Below are positions 8,071 to 15,819 of a DNA stretch of 64,000 nucleotides, piece by piece. A program made the position numbers and the translations under genes. Below the pieces are notes generated by a model, which was given only the letters and a program-made list of their open reading frames with translations, was not told the origin of the DNA and did no database searches. Within the stretch, counting starts at the first letter, position 1, and the number at the start of each line of letters is the position of its first letter. The stretch is taken from NCBI RefSeq assembly GCF_043226085.1, contig NZ_CP171225.1, positions 3,348,001 through 3,412,000 of the forward strand, in the 5' to 3' direction. Source of the stretch: Amaricoccus sp003258405 (GTDB taxonomy: Bacteria > Pseudomonadota > Alphaproteobacteria > Rhodobacterales > Rhodobacteraceae).

Positions 8071-8152
8071 TGAAATTCATGATATGTTAGTAACTTTTTT
8101 AAATGAAATCAATAATTTAATTTCGTTTTCACCGTGAAAAGCCCTGTTTTCA
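8071..8152 (+). repeat. Left copy of an 82-bp inverted repeat pair (element A)
   Basis: An AT-rich segment matching the reverse complement of 18181-18262 at about 73 of 82 positions, with the first 30 bp (8071-8100) identical. It contains, read on the minus strand, a TTTTCAC-N-GTGAAAA palindrome, a TTGATT-N17-TAACAT promoter-like pair (8084-8112), a GTTACTAAC palindrome and ATGAATTTCA. The surroundings are about 65-70% GC, so the element stands out strongly. Confidence 0.85.
8084..8112 (-). promoter_or_regulatory. Promoter-like sequence inside element A, reading leftwards
   Basis: TTGATT (8107-8112) and TAACAT (8084-8089) on the minus strand, spaced 17 bp. The same hexamers and spacing occur in element B at 18221-18249. 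It reads towards the monooxygenase operon, over 500 bp away. No gene directly downstream is certain. Confidence 0.4.
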
Positions 8153-8162
8153 CGGTGAAAAC
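8125..8162 (-). terminator. Perfect 16-bp hairpin downstream of pyk (terminator or twin operator)
   Basis: GTTTTCACCGTGAAAA, a 6-nt loop (GCCCTG) and the exact reverse complement. It begins 17 bp after the pyk stop codon, so it may terminate pyk, although there is no uridine run. Each arm is itself a palindrome (TTTTCAC-N-GTGAAAA), so the arrangement also looks like two adjacent protein-binding sites. The outer arm overlaps element A; element B keeps only one full arm. Confidence 0.5.
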
Positions 8163-8179
8163 CTTGTCGTCCGGGCGGC

Positions 8180-9640
8180 TCAGTCTTCGCCCCAGCCCTC
8201 GTAGATGGCCTTCTCGTTGCAGACGGCGACACGCAGGATGTTGGTCGAGCCCGGCGTGTTGAAGGGCACGCCCGCCATCACGACGATCTGCTCGTTCTCG
8301 AGCGCGAAGGAATGATCCCGCGCAACCTTCGCCGCGCTCACCACCGCTTCCTTGAATCGCCCGACCGGCTGGCTGACCACGGCGCAGTGCAGCCCCCAGG
8401 ACAGCGCAAGCCGCCGCGCCGTCTTGTCGAACGGCGTGAGCGCGATGATCGGCACCCGCGGCCGTTCCCGCGAGGCCAGCAGCGCCGTGGTGCCGGTATG
8501 GCTGAAGCAGCAGATCGCCTTCACATTCGCGGTCTCGGCGATCGAGCGGGCCGCCGAGCTGATCGCATCGGCCACGCTTTCGCGATGCGGGGCGCGCGAC
8601 GCCTCGATGATCTGGCGGTAGATCGCATCGCTCTCGACCGCGCGGGCGACGTTGTCCATCGTCTTCACGGCCTGGATCGGATACTCGCCCGCGGCCGATT
8701 CTGCCGACAGCATCACCGCATCCGTGCCCTCGTAGATCGCGGTCGCGACGTCCGAGACCTCGGCGCGCGTCGGCACCGGGGCGGTGATCATGCTCTCGAG
8801 CATCTGGGTTGCGACGATGACCGGCTTGCCGGTCGCGCGCGCCTGACGGACCAGCCGCTTCTGGATCGGCGGCAGCTCCTGAACCGGCAGCTCGACGCCC
8901 AGATCGCCACGGGCGACCATGATGCCGTCGGCGGCGGCGAGGATCTCGTCGAAGGCCTTGACCGCCGCGGGCTTCTCGATCTTCGCGAGCAGCGCCGCGC
9001 GGCCCTTGGCGAGTGTCCGCGCCTCGGCCACGTCCTGCGCCCGCTGCACGAAGCTCAGCGCCAGCCAGTCGACCCCGAGCTCGCAGACGAACTCCAGATC
9101 CGAGCGGTCCTTCTCGGACAGCGCGGCGAGCGGCAGCACCACATCGGGCACGTTGACGCCCTTGCGGTTCGAGATCTCGCCGCCGACGATCACTTCGGTA
9201 TTGGCATGGCTGTCGGAGCGGTCGGTGACCCGCAGCTTGATCTTGCCGTCGTTCACCAGCAGGGTCGAACCGACCTCAAGCGCGGCAAAGATCTCGGGAT
9301 GCGGGAGGCAGACCCGGTTCGAATCCCCCTCGGCCTTGTCGAGATCGAAGCGGAACTTCGCGCCTTCCACGAGGGTCTCGGGGCCGTTCGCGAAGACGCC
9401 GCAGCGGAGCTTCGGGCCCTGCAGATCGGCCAGGATGCCGATCGGCCGGTTGAGTTCGGCCTCAACGGCCCGGATCTGGGCATGCCGCCAGGCGATCTCT
9501 TCCTGGGTGCCGTGACTCATGTTGAGGCGGAAGACATCCGCACCCGCGAGGTAGAGTTTCCGGATCATGTCGCGGCTATTGGACGCTGGCCCCAGCGTGG
9601 CCACGATCTTGACGTTTCGCTGACGGCGAAGGTGATCCAT
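8180..9640 (-). CDS. pyk: Pyruvate kinase
   Basis: 486 aa. It converts phosphoenolpyruvate and ADP to pyruvate and ATP, the last step of glycolysis or the Entner-Doudoroff route. The N-terminus RRQRNVKIVATLGPAS and DVFRLNMSHG carry the nucleotide and substrate contacts. The active-site signature AKIEKPAAVKAFDEIL, the metal and PEP site MVARGDLGVELP and KPVIVATQMLESM are intact. The C-terminal domain, from about residue 350, ends in a normal allosteric-type fold. The ATG at 9640 follows GGAGAGAGG and matches the usual family start; the open frame continues about 54 codons further upstream without homology. It is divergent from the N-formylglutamate amidohydrolase-like gene. Confidence 0.97.
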   Translation of the reverse strand: MDHLRRQRNVKIVATLGPASNSRDMIRKLYLAGADVFRLNMSHGTQEEIAWRHAQIRAVEAELNRPIGILADLQGPKLRCGVFANGPETLVEGAKFRFDLDKAEGDSNRVCLPHPEIFAALEVGSTLLVNDGKIKLRVTDRSDSHANTEVIVGGEISNRKGVNVPDVVLPLAALSEKDRSDLEFVCELGVDWLALSFVQRAQDVAEARTLAKGRAALLAKIEKPAAVKAFDEILAAADGIMVARGDLGVELPVQELPPIQKRLVRQARATGKPVIVATQMLESMITAPVPTRAEVSDVATAIYEGTDAVMLSAESAAGEYPIQAVKTMDNVARAVESDAIYRQIIEASRAPHRESVADAISSAARSIAETANVKAICCFSHTGTTALLASRERPRVPIIALTPFDKTARRLALSWGLHCAVVSQPVGRFKEAVVSAAKVARDHSFALENEQIVVMAGVPFNTPGSTNILRVAVCNEKAIYEGWGED

Positions 9641-9790
9641 CCTGGCCCTCTCTCCAGTTGACGTTCCCGCCTCGTTATAGGCGAAAGAAAACGCCTTGAA
9701 ACAACAAATGCCCAAAGGATGGGCGCTTGCACCGGAAATTTTGCGGGGGTTCTGGCGCTTGCCGCAACAGACCCATATGGTGCGCGCGAC

Positions 9791-10579
9791 ATGACGAAAC
9801 ATAATTGCCAGATGACCGAGAGTTCCCCGTTCGAGATTGTGAATTCCGCCGGCAGCTCCGGGATTCTACTGCTCTGCGACCATGCGACGAACATCGTGCC
9901 CGAGGCGGTGAACGGCGGCGATCTGGGTCTGCCGCCCGCCGACATGGGCCGGCACATCGCCTATGATCTCGGCGCGCGCGGGGTGACGCTCGAGCTCGCC
10001 CGGCTGCTCGATGCACCCGCCGTGCTTAGCCGCTTCTCGCGGCTCGTCATCGATCCCAACCGCGGCGAGGACGACCCGACGCTGGTGATGCGGCTCTATG
10101 ACGGCACCATCATCCCGGCGAACCGGCATATCACCGAGGCCGAGAAGGCGCGGCGCCTCGCGGCCTATCACCGGCCCTATCATCATGCGGTCACGGCCGA
10201 GATCGACCGGATGCTCGCCGAAGGCCGCACGCCCGCGCTCGTCGCGATACATTCCTTCACCCCGCGGCTCGTCGGCCGCGTGCCGCGCCCCTGGCATGTC
10301 GGCATCCTCTGGCATCACGACGGCCGCATCGCGCTGCCGCTGATGGAGCGCCTCCGGCAGGAGCCCGACCTCTGCATCGGCGACAACGAGCCCTACACCG
10401 GCCAGCTCGAGGGCGACTCGATGAGCCGCCACGGCACCGGGCGGGGGCTGGCCCATGTCCTGATCGAGCTGCGCCACGACCTCATCGAGACCGAGGCCGA
10501 CCAGCGCCTTTGGGCCGCACGGCTTGCCCCCATGCTGAGTGAGGTCGTCGGCACCCTGGAAGACAAACCCGCCCAGTGA
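9791..10579 (+). CDS. N-formylglutamate amidohydrolase family protein
   Basis: 262 aa from ATG 9791. Motifs of the N-formylglutamate amidohydrolase (FGase) family are visible: LLLCDHATNIVPE near the N-terminus, GRHIAYDLGARGVT, SRFSRLVIDPNRGEDDPTL, LVAIHSFTPRLVG and a C-terminal HGTGRGLAHVLIELRHDLI. These residues make the zinc site and arginine pocket in the family. True N-formylglutamate hydrolysis is the last step of one histidine-degradation route, but no other hut genes are here, and Rhodobacterales commonly carry this gene next to pyk. Start is uncertain: ATGs at 9719, 9791 and 9812 are in frame and none has a strong ribosome-binding site. Confidence 0.85.
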   Translation: MTKHNCQMTESSPFEIVNSAGSSGILLLCDHATNIVPEAVNGGDLGLPPADMGRHIAYDLGARGVTLELARLLDAPAVLSRFSRLVIDPNRGEDDPTLVMRLYDGTIIPANRHITEAEKARRLAAYHRPYHHAVTAEIDRMLAEGRTPALVAIHSFTPRLVGRVPRPWHVGILWHHDGRIALPLMERLRQEPDLCIGDNEPYTGQLEGDSMSRHGTGRGLAHVLIELRHDLIETEADQRLWAARLAPMLSEVVGTLEDKPAQ

Positions 10580-10634
10580 GCACGCCGGCCGGATCCGGGC
10601 CGCTGGCTGGGAGCGGCCAGATCAAAGCTCCCGA

Positions 10635-11150
10635 TCAGTAATTCCCGATACGGACCCTGTTCGAGGGATCGGCCTGGTAGCAGCTTGTCGCGGAAAGCGG
10701 CCGAAGGACGCGCTCGTCGTCCTGGTCGGAGATATCCACGCCGGCGGGACAGGCCGGCAGATTGACAAGCTGGTATCCCTTCCTCGCCATGCACTGCAGA
10801 TGCACCTGCTGACGGAGGCCGGCGTTGGCGTCATAGGACTGCATCTCGCCGCCATAGGTCTGACCGCCGGTCTGGTTGCAAAATGTCTGCGTTCCGTACT
10901 GGTTGCAGGTCACGGAAGCCGGCGTCGTGTAGGCGGGCGTCTGACTGTACTGGATCTGGGCCGGCACTCTCTGCGTCGCCTCCACCTGACACTCGGTATT
11001 GTCCACCGAGATCTCGCTGAAAGCTGCGCCGCCCTTGTAGAACATCGGCATCGGTCGGCCCGCGGTGTAGGCGCCATAGGTGGTTGTCGGCGCGCCACAT
11101 CCGTGAAGGAGGGACAGGGCAACGAGAAAGACGCAGAAGGTTCGGATCAT
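10635..11150 (-). CDS. Hypothetical lipoprotein
   Basis: 171 aa. The N-terminus MIRTFCVFLVALSLLHGCG is a lipoprotein signal peptide with a plausible lipobox (SLLHGC), so the mature protein would be membrane anchored facing the periplasm. The rest is rich in Gln, Tyr and Thr (AYTTPASVTCNQYGTQTFC and similar) with several cysteines that could form disulfides. I do not recognise a domain. The ATG at 11150 is chosen; a GTG directly before it is also in frame. It converges with the amidohydrolase-like gene. Confidence 0.7.
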   Translation of the reverse strand: MIRTFCVFLVALSLLHGCGAPTTTYGAYTAGRPMPMFYKGGAAFSEISVDNTECQVEATQRVPAQIQYSQTPAYTTPASVTCNQYGTQTFCNQTGGQTYGGEMQSYDANAGLRQQVHLQCMARKGYQLVNLPACPAGVDISDQDDERVLRPLSATSCYQADPSNRVRIGNY

Positions 11151-11353
11151 CACGGGGGGTCTTCAGCCGGCAGATTTCAGGTCCGCCACCTTGACCTCCA
11201 ATTTGTTGTGGATCTCTTAAGGCTCGCCCAAGGCTCCGGCCGCACGGACCCCGCATCACCAGATCCCGCGACCGATGTCCGACGGTTGCGGGCGGCGCGG
11301 TTCGCGCCCATCTTGGGTAACGTGACGGCATACCGATCCGAGGAAGCGAGCCC

Positions 11354-11653
11354 ATGACCGAACCGACGCGCGAACCGACCGAAATCGAACTCGAGGCCGC
11401 CGCCTACCGCGCGCTGCGCGATCATCTGCGTGCGCGCACCGATGTCCAGAACATCGACCTCATGAACCTCGCGGGGTTCTGCCGCAACTGCCTCAGCCGG
11501 TGGTATCAGGAGGCGGCGAACGCGCGCGGCCTCGCGATGGAGAAGGACGAGGCGCGCGAGATCGTCTACGGCATGCCTTATGACGAATGGCGCGCGCGCT
11601 TCCAGACCGAGGCGAGCCCGGAGGCCAAGGCGGCGTTTTCCGAGAACCACTGA
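11354..11653 (+). CDS. DUF1244 family protein
   Basis: 99 aa. The sequence matches the small DUF1244 family of proteobacteria: an acidic helical N-terminus (EIELEAAAYRALRDHLR), then VQNIDLMNLAGFCRNCLSRWY with a conserved cysteine pair, and EIVYGMPYDEWRARFQ near the C-terminus. Function is unknown; the family is helical and probably cytosolic. It lies in a region conserved around pyk in Rhodobacterales. The ATG follows GAGG/AAG-like sequence (gaggaagcgagccc). Confidence 0.85.
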   Translation: MTEPTREPTEIELEAAAYRALRDHLRARTDVQNIDLMNLAGFCRNCLSRWYQEAANARGLAMEKDEAREIVYGMPYDEWRARFQTEASPEAKAAFSENH

Positions 11654-11748
11654 CCTCGCCCGTCCGCCGCATCCCTGCGACTTTGGTGTGGTTGCCCGGC
11701 GCTGCGGCAGGGGGCAGAGTGCGCCTCGAATAAGGGAGGGAGGCCGAA

Positions 11749-12177
11749 ATGGCTGAAACGCACAGGGGCGCCTGCTTTTGCGGCGCGGTCGAGGTCGAGG
11801 TGACAGGGGCGCCCGAGGCGATGGGCTATTGCCATTGCGCCTCCTGCCGGTCCTGGTCGGCGGGGCCGGTCAATGCGTTCACGCTCTGGAAGCCGGAGGC
11901 CGTGAAGATCACCAAGGGTGAGGACAAGCTCGGCCGCTATGCCAAGACCGAGATGAGCATCCGGCGGTTCTGCACCGAGTGTGGCGGGCATGTCCTGACC
12001 GAGCACCCGCCGCTCGGCCTCACGGATGTCTACGCTGCGACGATCCCGACGGTGACCTTCGTGCCCGGCGTGCATGTGAACTATGCCGAGACGGTGCTGC
12101 CGATGAAGGACGGGCTGCCGAAGCTCCACGACTTTCCGGCGGAGTTCGGCGGCTCGGGCGAGGTCATGGCGGAGTGA
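11749..12177 (+). CDS. GFA/CENP-V domain protein (zinc-binding)
   Basis: 142 aa. Zinc-binding cysteine motifs of the glutathione-dependent formaldehyde-activating enzyme (GFA) fold are intact: ACFCGAV near residues 8-14, YCHCASCR at 34-41 and FCTECGG at 73-79. Such proteins are annotated as formaldehyde-activating or aldehyde-detoxifying, but the enzymatic role of many is unproven. ATG 11749 follows AGGGAGGGAGG. It stands alone between DUF1244 and the convergent D-amino-acid transaminase gene. Confidence 0.88.
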   Translation: MAETHRGACFCGAVEVEVTGAPEAMGYCHCASCRSWSAGPVNAFTLWKPEAVKITKGEDKLGRYAKTEMSIRRFCTECGGHVLTEHPPLGLTDVYAATIPTVTFVPGVHVNYAETVLPMKDGLPKLHDFPAEFGGSGEVMAE

Positions 12178-12201
12178 GCCCGGAGCCTCGGGCGCGGAAG
12201 C

Positions 12202-13056
12202 TCAGCTTCCGCTCTCGAGGGCCGTGTTGATGTAGATCTCGCGCAGGCGGCGGGCGACCGGCCCGGGCGCACCGCTGCCCACGGGCGTTCCGTCGATCTC
12301 GATCACCGGCATGACGAAGGAGGAGGCCGAGGTGAAGAACGCCTCCGCCGCGCCCCTGGCTTCCTCGATGGTGAAGGGCCGTTCCTCGACCTTCATCTGC
12401 GCCTCGCGCGCGCAGCGTAGCACCGCGGCGCGGGTGATGCCGTGGAGGATCGCATTGGAGAGGTCGCGGGTGACGATGGTGCCGTCCTGCGTCACGATAT
12501 AGGCGTTGTTCGAGGAGCCTTCGGTCACGAAGCCGTCCTCGGTCATCCAGACATCGTCCTTGCCCGCCTTCTTTGCTTCCATCTTGGCCATGGCCGAGGC
12601 CAGAAGCTGCACGGTCTTGATGTCGCGCCGGCCCCAGCGGATGTCGGGGGCCGAGATGATGCGCACGCCCGCCTGCGCCGCAGGAGAGGTGCGCAGGGAC
12701 TTCGCCTGGGTGAAGAGCACGAGGCTCGGCACCGCCTCGGCGGGATAGAGGAAATCGCGGTCGGCGGCGCCGCGGGTGACCTGGAGATAGATCAGTCCCT
12801 CGCGCAGCGCGTTGCGGGTCATGAGCTCGCGGTGGATCGCCTCGAGCGTCGCGTCGTCGCAGGGCTCGGCCATCTCCAGCTCGCCGAGTGAGCGGTGCAG
12901 CCGGCGCATGTGCCCCTCGAAATCGAGCAGCTTGCCGTCGAGCACGCTCGTCACCTCGTAGATGGCATCGGCGAACAGGAAGCCGCGATCGAAGACGGAG
13001 ATCTTCGCGGCCTCCTCCGGAACGTATTCCCCGTTCACATAGACTATGCGGGACAT
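12202..13056 (-). CDS. dat: D-amino-acid transaminase (PLP fold type IV)
   Basis: 284 aa. It belongs to the class IV aminotransferases. The N-terminus ISVFDRGFLFADAIYEV is the D-alanine transaminase signature; the PLP lysine is in RRDIKTVQLLASAMAK (compare DIKSLNLL in characterised enzymes), and the catalytic-site glutamate is in FVTEGSSNNAYIV. The enzyme exchanges amino groups between D-amino acids such as D-Ala and D-Glu. The ATG at 13056 follows AAGGA; upstream codons lack homology. The neighbouring dgcA and dgcN genes, transcribed in the same direction, handle D-glutamate, so the three may work on one D-amino acid pool (inference). Confidence 0.9.
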   Translation of the reverse strand: MSRIVYVNGEYVPEEAAKISVFDRGFLFADAIYEVTSVLDGKLLDFEGHMRRLHRSLGELEMAEPCDDATLEAIHRELMTRNALREGLIYLQVTRGAADRDFLYPAEAVPSLVLFTQAKSLRTSPAAQAGVRIISAPDIRWGRRDIKTVQLLASAMAKMEAKKAGKDDVWMTEDGFVTEGSSNNAYIVTQDGTIVTRDLSNAILHGITRAAVLRCAREAQMKVEERPFTIEEARGAAEAFFTSASSFVMPVIEIDGTPVGSGAPGPVARRLREIYINTALESGS

Positions 13057-13176
13057 GGCGGATCCTTCAGCTTTCAGGCGGCGCGGCCCCGAGTGCGGCC
13101 CGGAGCGCGGCGGCACCGTATCGCGGCGGGCGCGGCCGGTGCAACGGGCCTTTTGCCCGGGGGCGCGGCGGCCGGG

Positions 13177-14142
13177 TCAGCCCCAGAGCGCGCGGGGGGC
13201 GGGATGGACCCCGGCGGCGTCGTAGCTGAGCGCGGGGTCGCGGTCGCGGGCCAGCAGCAGCGGCCCGTCGAGATCGGTGACGGCCGCGCCCTGTGCGACG
13301 AGAAGTGCCGGGGCCATGGCAAGGCTCGAGCCGACCATGCAGCCGACCATGATGCGGTAGCCCGCCGCACGGGCCGCCGTGCGAAGCTCCAGCGCCTCGG
13401 TGAGGCCGCCGGTCTTGTCGAGCTTGATGTTGACCATGTCGTATTTGCCGGCGAGCCCCGCGAGGCTCGCGCGATCGTGGCAGCTCTCGTCGGCGCAGAC
13501 CGGCAGCACCCGCTCGAGCTCCGCCAGCGCCCCGTCGTTGCCGGCGGGGAAGGGCTGCTCGACCATCTCGACCCCGAGCCGGACCAGCGCGGGGGCGAGC
13601 TCGGCATAGGCCTCCGGCGACCAGCCCTCATTGGCATCGACGATGATCCGCGCCGCGGGCGCGCCGCGCCGCACGGCCTCGAGCCGGGCCATGTCGCCCT
13701 CGCCGCCGAGCTTGATCTTGAGGAGCGGCCGGCCGGCGTTCTTCCGCGCGCGCGCCTCCATCGCCGCGGGCGCATCGAGCGAGAGGGTGAAGGCGGTGAT
13801 CTCGGGGCCGGGCGTGGGCAGGCCCGCGAGTTGCCAGACCGGCTCGCCGGAACGTTTCGCCTCGAGATCCCAGAGCGCGCAATCGACGGCGTTGCGGGCA
13901 GCACCTGGCGGGAGCAGGCGCTGAAGCTCCGCGCGGTCGAACTGCGGCGGCAGGCTCCCGATCTCGGCGACAACGCTCTCGAGGGTTTCGCCATAGCGGG
14001 CATAGGGCACGCATTCGCCCCGGCCTGCGGCACCGTCGGCCTCGATCGTCACGGTGACGACATGCGCCTCAGTGCGCGAGCCGCGGCTGATGGTGAAGAC
14101 CTCCGCGAAGGGAAAGCTCTCGGTGGCGGCGGTGAGTTTCAT
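13177..14142 (-). CDS. dgcA: DgcA-type N-acetyl-D-glutamate racemase / dipeptide epimerase (enolase superfamily)
   Basis: 321 aa. An enolase-superfamily barrel: the N-terminal capping domain contains TISRGSRTEAHVV and GECVPYARYGE; the catalytic lysine pair is in LLKIKLGG; metal ligands are in IIVDANEGW, VEQPFP and CADES; a second-side lysine is in VNIKLDKTGG. The family is often labelled L-Ala-D/L-Glu epimerase. The coupled DUF1611 gene (ATGA overlap at 14139-14142) identifies it instead with the DgcN-DgcA D-glutamate pathway described in marine proteobacteria, where DgcA racemises N-acetyl-D-Glu to N-acetyl-L-Glu. Assignment rests on this gene pair; dipeptide epimerase activity remains possible. 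Confidence 0.85.
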   Translation of the reverse strand: MKLTAATESFPFAEVFTISRGSRTEAHVVTVTIEADGAAGRGECVPYARYGETLESVVAEIGSLPPQFDRAELQRLLPPGAARNAVDCALWDLEAKRSGEPVWQLAGLPTPGPEITAFTLSLDAPAAMEARARKNAGRPLLKIKLGGEGDMARLEAVRRGAPAARIIVDANEGWSPEAYAELAPALVRLGVEMVEQPFPAGNDGALAELERVLPVCADESCHDRASLAGLAGKYDMVNIKLDKTGGLTEALELRTAARAAGYRIMVGCMVGSSLAMAPALLVAQGAAVTDLDGPLLLARDRDPALSYDAAGVHPAPRALWG

Positions 14143-15134
14143 CGCAGACCGTCCACGAGGCGCCCGGCGCCGTGGCGGAACGGATCGACGGCCGGAAGGC
14201 CCATGCGGGCCTCGACCCCGGCGAGATAGTCCACGGCCTCTTCTTCCGACATCGCGGCGGTATTGACCGAGATCCCGGCGACATAGACCTCCGGATTGAC
14301 GATGCCGGCCATGGTGAGCGCGAGATCGCGCAGCGCCTCGAGGCTCGGAAGCTTGTAGTCCGGCAGCCCGCGCATGTGCGGGCGCGTCGGCTCGTGGCAG
14401 AGGATGAGCGCATCAGGCTGGCCGCCATGGACGAGCGCCAGAGTCACGCCGGAATAGGAGGCGTGAAAGAGGCTGCCCTGGCCCTCGATCAGGTCCCAGT
14501 GGTCGGGATCGTTGTCGGGCGTCAGCCATTCGATGGAGCCGGCCATGAAATCCGCCACCACCGCATCGAGCGGCACGCCGTTGCCGGTGATGAGAATGCC
14601 GGTCTGGCCGGTCGCGCGGAAGCTCGCCTTCATGCCGCGCGCCACCATCTCCTTCTCCATGGCGAGGGCGGTGTACATCTTGCCGACCGAGCAGTCGGTG
14701 CCGACGGCAAGGCAGCGCTTGCCGCTGCGCCGCTTGCCGTTCGCGATCGGAAAGCGGGTTTCCGGCACCCGGACATCGTGGAGCTTGCGGTTGTAGGAAT
14801 TGGCGGTCGCCACGAGAACCGGCTCGTCGCGCAGAAGGTTGTGGAGGCCCGAAGCGAGATCGAGCCCCGCGATCAGCGCCTCCTCGAGGATGCTGAGCCA
14901 GGCGGGCGAGATGACGCCGCCGCGGTTCGCAACCCCGACGACGAGGGTCTTCGCTCCGGCCGCGACGGCCTCCCTCAGCGTCATGTCCGGCAGGCCCATG
15001 TCCGCCTTGCAGCCCTCCATGCGGAGCTGCCCGATCGCGGCGTCCGGCCGCCAGTCGCGGATACCCTGCGCCACCTTCGCCGCCAGCGTGTCGGGCGCGT
15101 CGCCGAGGAAGAGCAGATAGGGGGAAGAGATCAT
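14139..15134 (-). CDS. dgcN: DgcN-type D-glutamate N-acetyltransferase (DUF1611)
   Basis: 331 aa. A DUF1611 protein with an N-terminal Rossmann-like domain (PYLLFLGDAPDTLAAKVAQG) and a P-loop-like C-terminal part (VGTDCSVGKMYTALAMEKE, with ATGQTGILITGNG and LIEGQGSLFHASYSG). DUF1611 proteins paired with DgcA N-acetylate D-glutamate with acetyl-CoA, starting a route to L-glutamate. The ATG at 15134 is preferred because AAAGG lies seven bases upstream; an in-frame ATG at 15155 lacks one. The stop codon overlaps the dgcA start, which strongly implies translational coupling. Confidence 0.85.
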   Translation of the reverse strand: MISSPYLLFLGDAPDTLAAKVAQGIRDWRPDAAIGQLRMEGCKADMGLPDMTLREAVAAGAKTLVVGVANRGGVISPAWLSILEEALIAGLDLASGLHNLLRDEPVLVATANSYNRKLHDVRVPETRFPIANGKRRSGKRCLAVGTDCSVGKMYTALAMEKEMVARGMKASFRATGQTGILITGNGVPLDAVVADFMAGSIEWLTPDNDPDHWDLIEGQGSLFHASYSGVTLALVHGGQPDALILCHEPTRPHMRGLPDYKLPSLEALRDLALTMAGIVNPEVYVAGISVNTAAMSEEEAVDYLAGVEARMGLPAVDPFRHGAGRLVDGLR

Positions 15135-15251
15135 TTCAATGCCTTTCCATGTCATCGGGAAGACGCGGGCACATGCTCCGGCCGCGCGCCAGGCGTCCTG
15201 AAAGTCCGCGCGTGTGCCGAAGGCCCGCTTCCGGGGCCGCGGCGGCGCGGA

Positions 15252-15557
15252 TCAGAGGGGGAAATCGACCGGTGGTGTCTTGCGGGCCGGTGTGTGCCGC
15301 TTGAAGCCGCAACGCAGGTAGGAGCCCTCGGGCTCCGTGAGCATGATGAGGCAATGCGCCACCTGCTCCTCGCCATCATAGATGTCGGCATAGCCGCGGA
15401 GATGCGCATGCTCGGGAACCTCGATCAGGCAGGTGTCCCGCCCGAGATCGATGATCTTGTAGCGCCCGCTGTCGGTCCGGAGCTCCATGCCGGGCCGGGC
15501 CCGATGCTCGGGAACTGGCGTAATGCCGCCGGGCAAACCCTCTGCGTCAGCGTCCAT
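15252..15557 (-). CDS. Conserved hypothetical protein, small PilZ-like
   Basis: 101 aa. The start at 15557 is fixed by a strong AAGGAGG five bases upstream, although the open frame continues upstream. The protein is short and mostly beta-strand by eye: ELRTDSGRYKIIDLGRDTCLIEV, then YADIYDGEEQVAHCLI and a C-terminal GSYLRCGFKRHTP. This strand pattern and the final CGFKR recall small PilZ-like or transcription-associated domains, but I cannot name a family with confidence. It lies upstream of dgcN-dgcA in the same direction with a 117-bp gap. Confidence 0.65.
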   Translation of the reverse strand: MDADAEGLPGGITPVPEHRARPGMELRTDSGRYKIIDLGRDTCLIEVPEHAHLRGYADIYDGEEQVAHCLIMLTEPEGSYLRCGFKRHTPARKTPPVDFPL

Positions 15558-15819
15558 GGCCCCCTCCTTCGATGACAACCCGATTGCCCGCCAGAATGAC
15601 GGAAGGTCACGACTCGCATGGCGAAATGCAACCATGGGTGCCGATGAAACACAAACGTTTTCATGGTTTCCCGCTCCGGCCCGGCCCCCATCCATTGGTC
15701 TGTATGGGCATCCGGCGGCGCTGTCTGTTTCCGTTTTGGGTTCAATGAGGTTCCGGCATGCGCGTTTAAAAGCTCTCTCGTGACCTATATTGCGATGAAG
15801 GCATAAAGGGAGATCTGTT

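Noticed and set aside
8125..8162. A parS-like centromere site
   Set aside because: The 15-mer TTTTCAC-N-GTGAAAA resembles parS only superficially; parS is an even 16-mer with a central CACGTG, and no parA or parB gene is present.
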